Assembly (NCBI GenBank): GCA_021797955.1
Contig: JAJZYV010000130.1
Span: 1 to 6,016, forward strand
Length of the DNA stretch: 6,016 nucleotides
Source of the DNA: Thermoplasmata archaeon
GTDB lineage: Archaea; Thermoplasmatota; Thermoplasmata; Thermoplasmatales; Thermoplasmataceae
Reading direction: 5' to 3'
Shown: positions 5,893-6,016 of the stretch, one piece after another
Layout: each line of letters opens with the position of its first letter
Numbering within the stretch: position 1 is the stretch's first letter
Program-made: the position numbers and the translations under genes
Notes under the pieces: generated by a model
The model's database searches: none
What the model saw: only the letters and a program-made list of their open reading frames with translations
Told to the model about the DNA's origin: nothing

Positions 5893-6015
5893 TTAGTAGT
5901 TCAAATCTGGCATCGGAGGTTCTTTCCGCCTCAACACCAATCCTATTATGAGAACGATAAAACCCGCAAATGCCATTATTCCACCTATGATGGTTGGCAG
6001 AAGGGCCACAAGCAA
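5893..6015 (-). CDS. C-terminal end of a membrane-anchored protein (partial), function unknown
   Basis: The last 40 codons of a minus-strand gene run in from the right edge and stop at TAA 5893-5895. The peptide begins LLVALLPTIIGGIMAFAGFI, continues VLIIGLVLRRKEPPMPDLNY, and forms one hydrophobic span of about 25 residues followed by a basic then short polar tail. The RRK after the span suggests that the C-terminus faces the cytosol. It is either the final helix of a polytopic protein or the anchor of a single-pass one. The G+C content (25 of 60 bases at 5941-6000) is higher than in the glycosyltransferase operon, so this may be where the ordinary chromosome resumes. I do not recognise the family, and the start lies outside the window. 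Reading frame, composition and a following T-run all support a real gene. Confidence 0.65.
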   Translation of the reverse strand: MLVALLPTIIGGIMAFAGFIVLIIGLVLRRKEPPMPDLNY

Positions 6016-6016
6016 T

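Noticed and set aside
1..6016. CRISPR arrays, tRNA, rRNA or riboswitch-like structures
   Set aside because: I saw no regularly spaced repeats, tRNA-like cloverleaf with CCA-side pairing, or conserved RNA blocks. All longer stretches are explained by genes, insertion-sequence ends or A+T-rich spacers.

Overview
The window looks archaeal, most likely from a Thermoplasmatales-type acidophile. The clues are TTTATATA-like promoter boxes, a first gene with little or no Shine-Dalgarno sequence followed by an internal gene with a strong one, an archaeal-style surface glycosylation gene, and insertion sequences of types common in that group. The lineage is an inference; no marker gene is present.

Layout. 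Positions 1-198 are the right end of a decayed IS3-family element: the C-terminus of its rve-type transposase, broken by two in-frame TGA codons, and then its right terminal repeat. Positions 271-3827 hold a tight, very A+T-rich two-gene operon on the + strand. The first gene encodes a cytosolic GT-B (GT4-like) glycosyltransferase. The second encodes a polytopic GT-C glycosyltransferase (PMT/ArnT-like) with a long extracytoplasmic tail that ends in a LamG/concanavalin-like fold. Positions 3828-4224 carry a candidate terminator but no convincing gene. Positions 4225-5759 are an apparently intact IS1634-like (IS4-superfamily) insertion sequence with its transposase on the - strand. Its G+C is clearly higher than that of the operon. 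Positions 5893-6015 are the C-terminal end of a further - strand gene, a membrane-anchored protein of unknown function.

How it fits together. The two glycosyltransferases share one transcript and overlap by four bases. They probably act in successive steps of a surface glycan pathway, the GT-B enzyme on the cytosolic face and the GT-C enzyme on the outer face using a polyprenyl-linked sugar. The pair is bracketed by two unrelated insertion sequences, one dead and one probably live. That is typical of variable cell-surface glycan loci. The most unusual item is the GT-C protein, whose tail combines a LamG-like domain with 17 N-glycosylation sequons.
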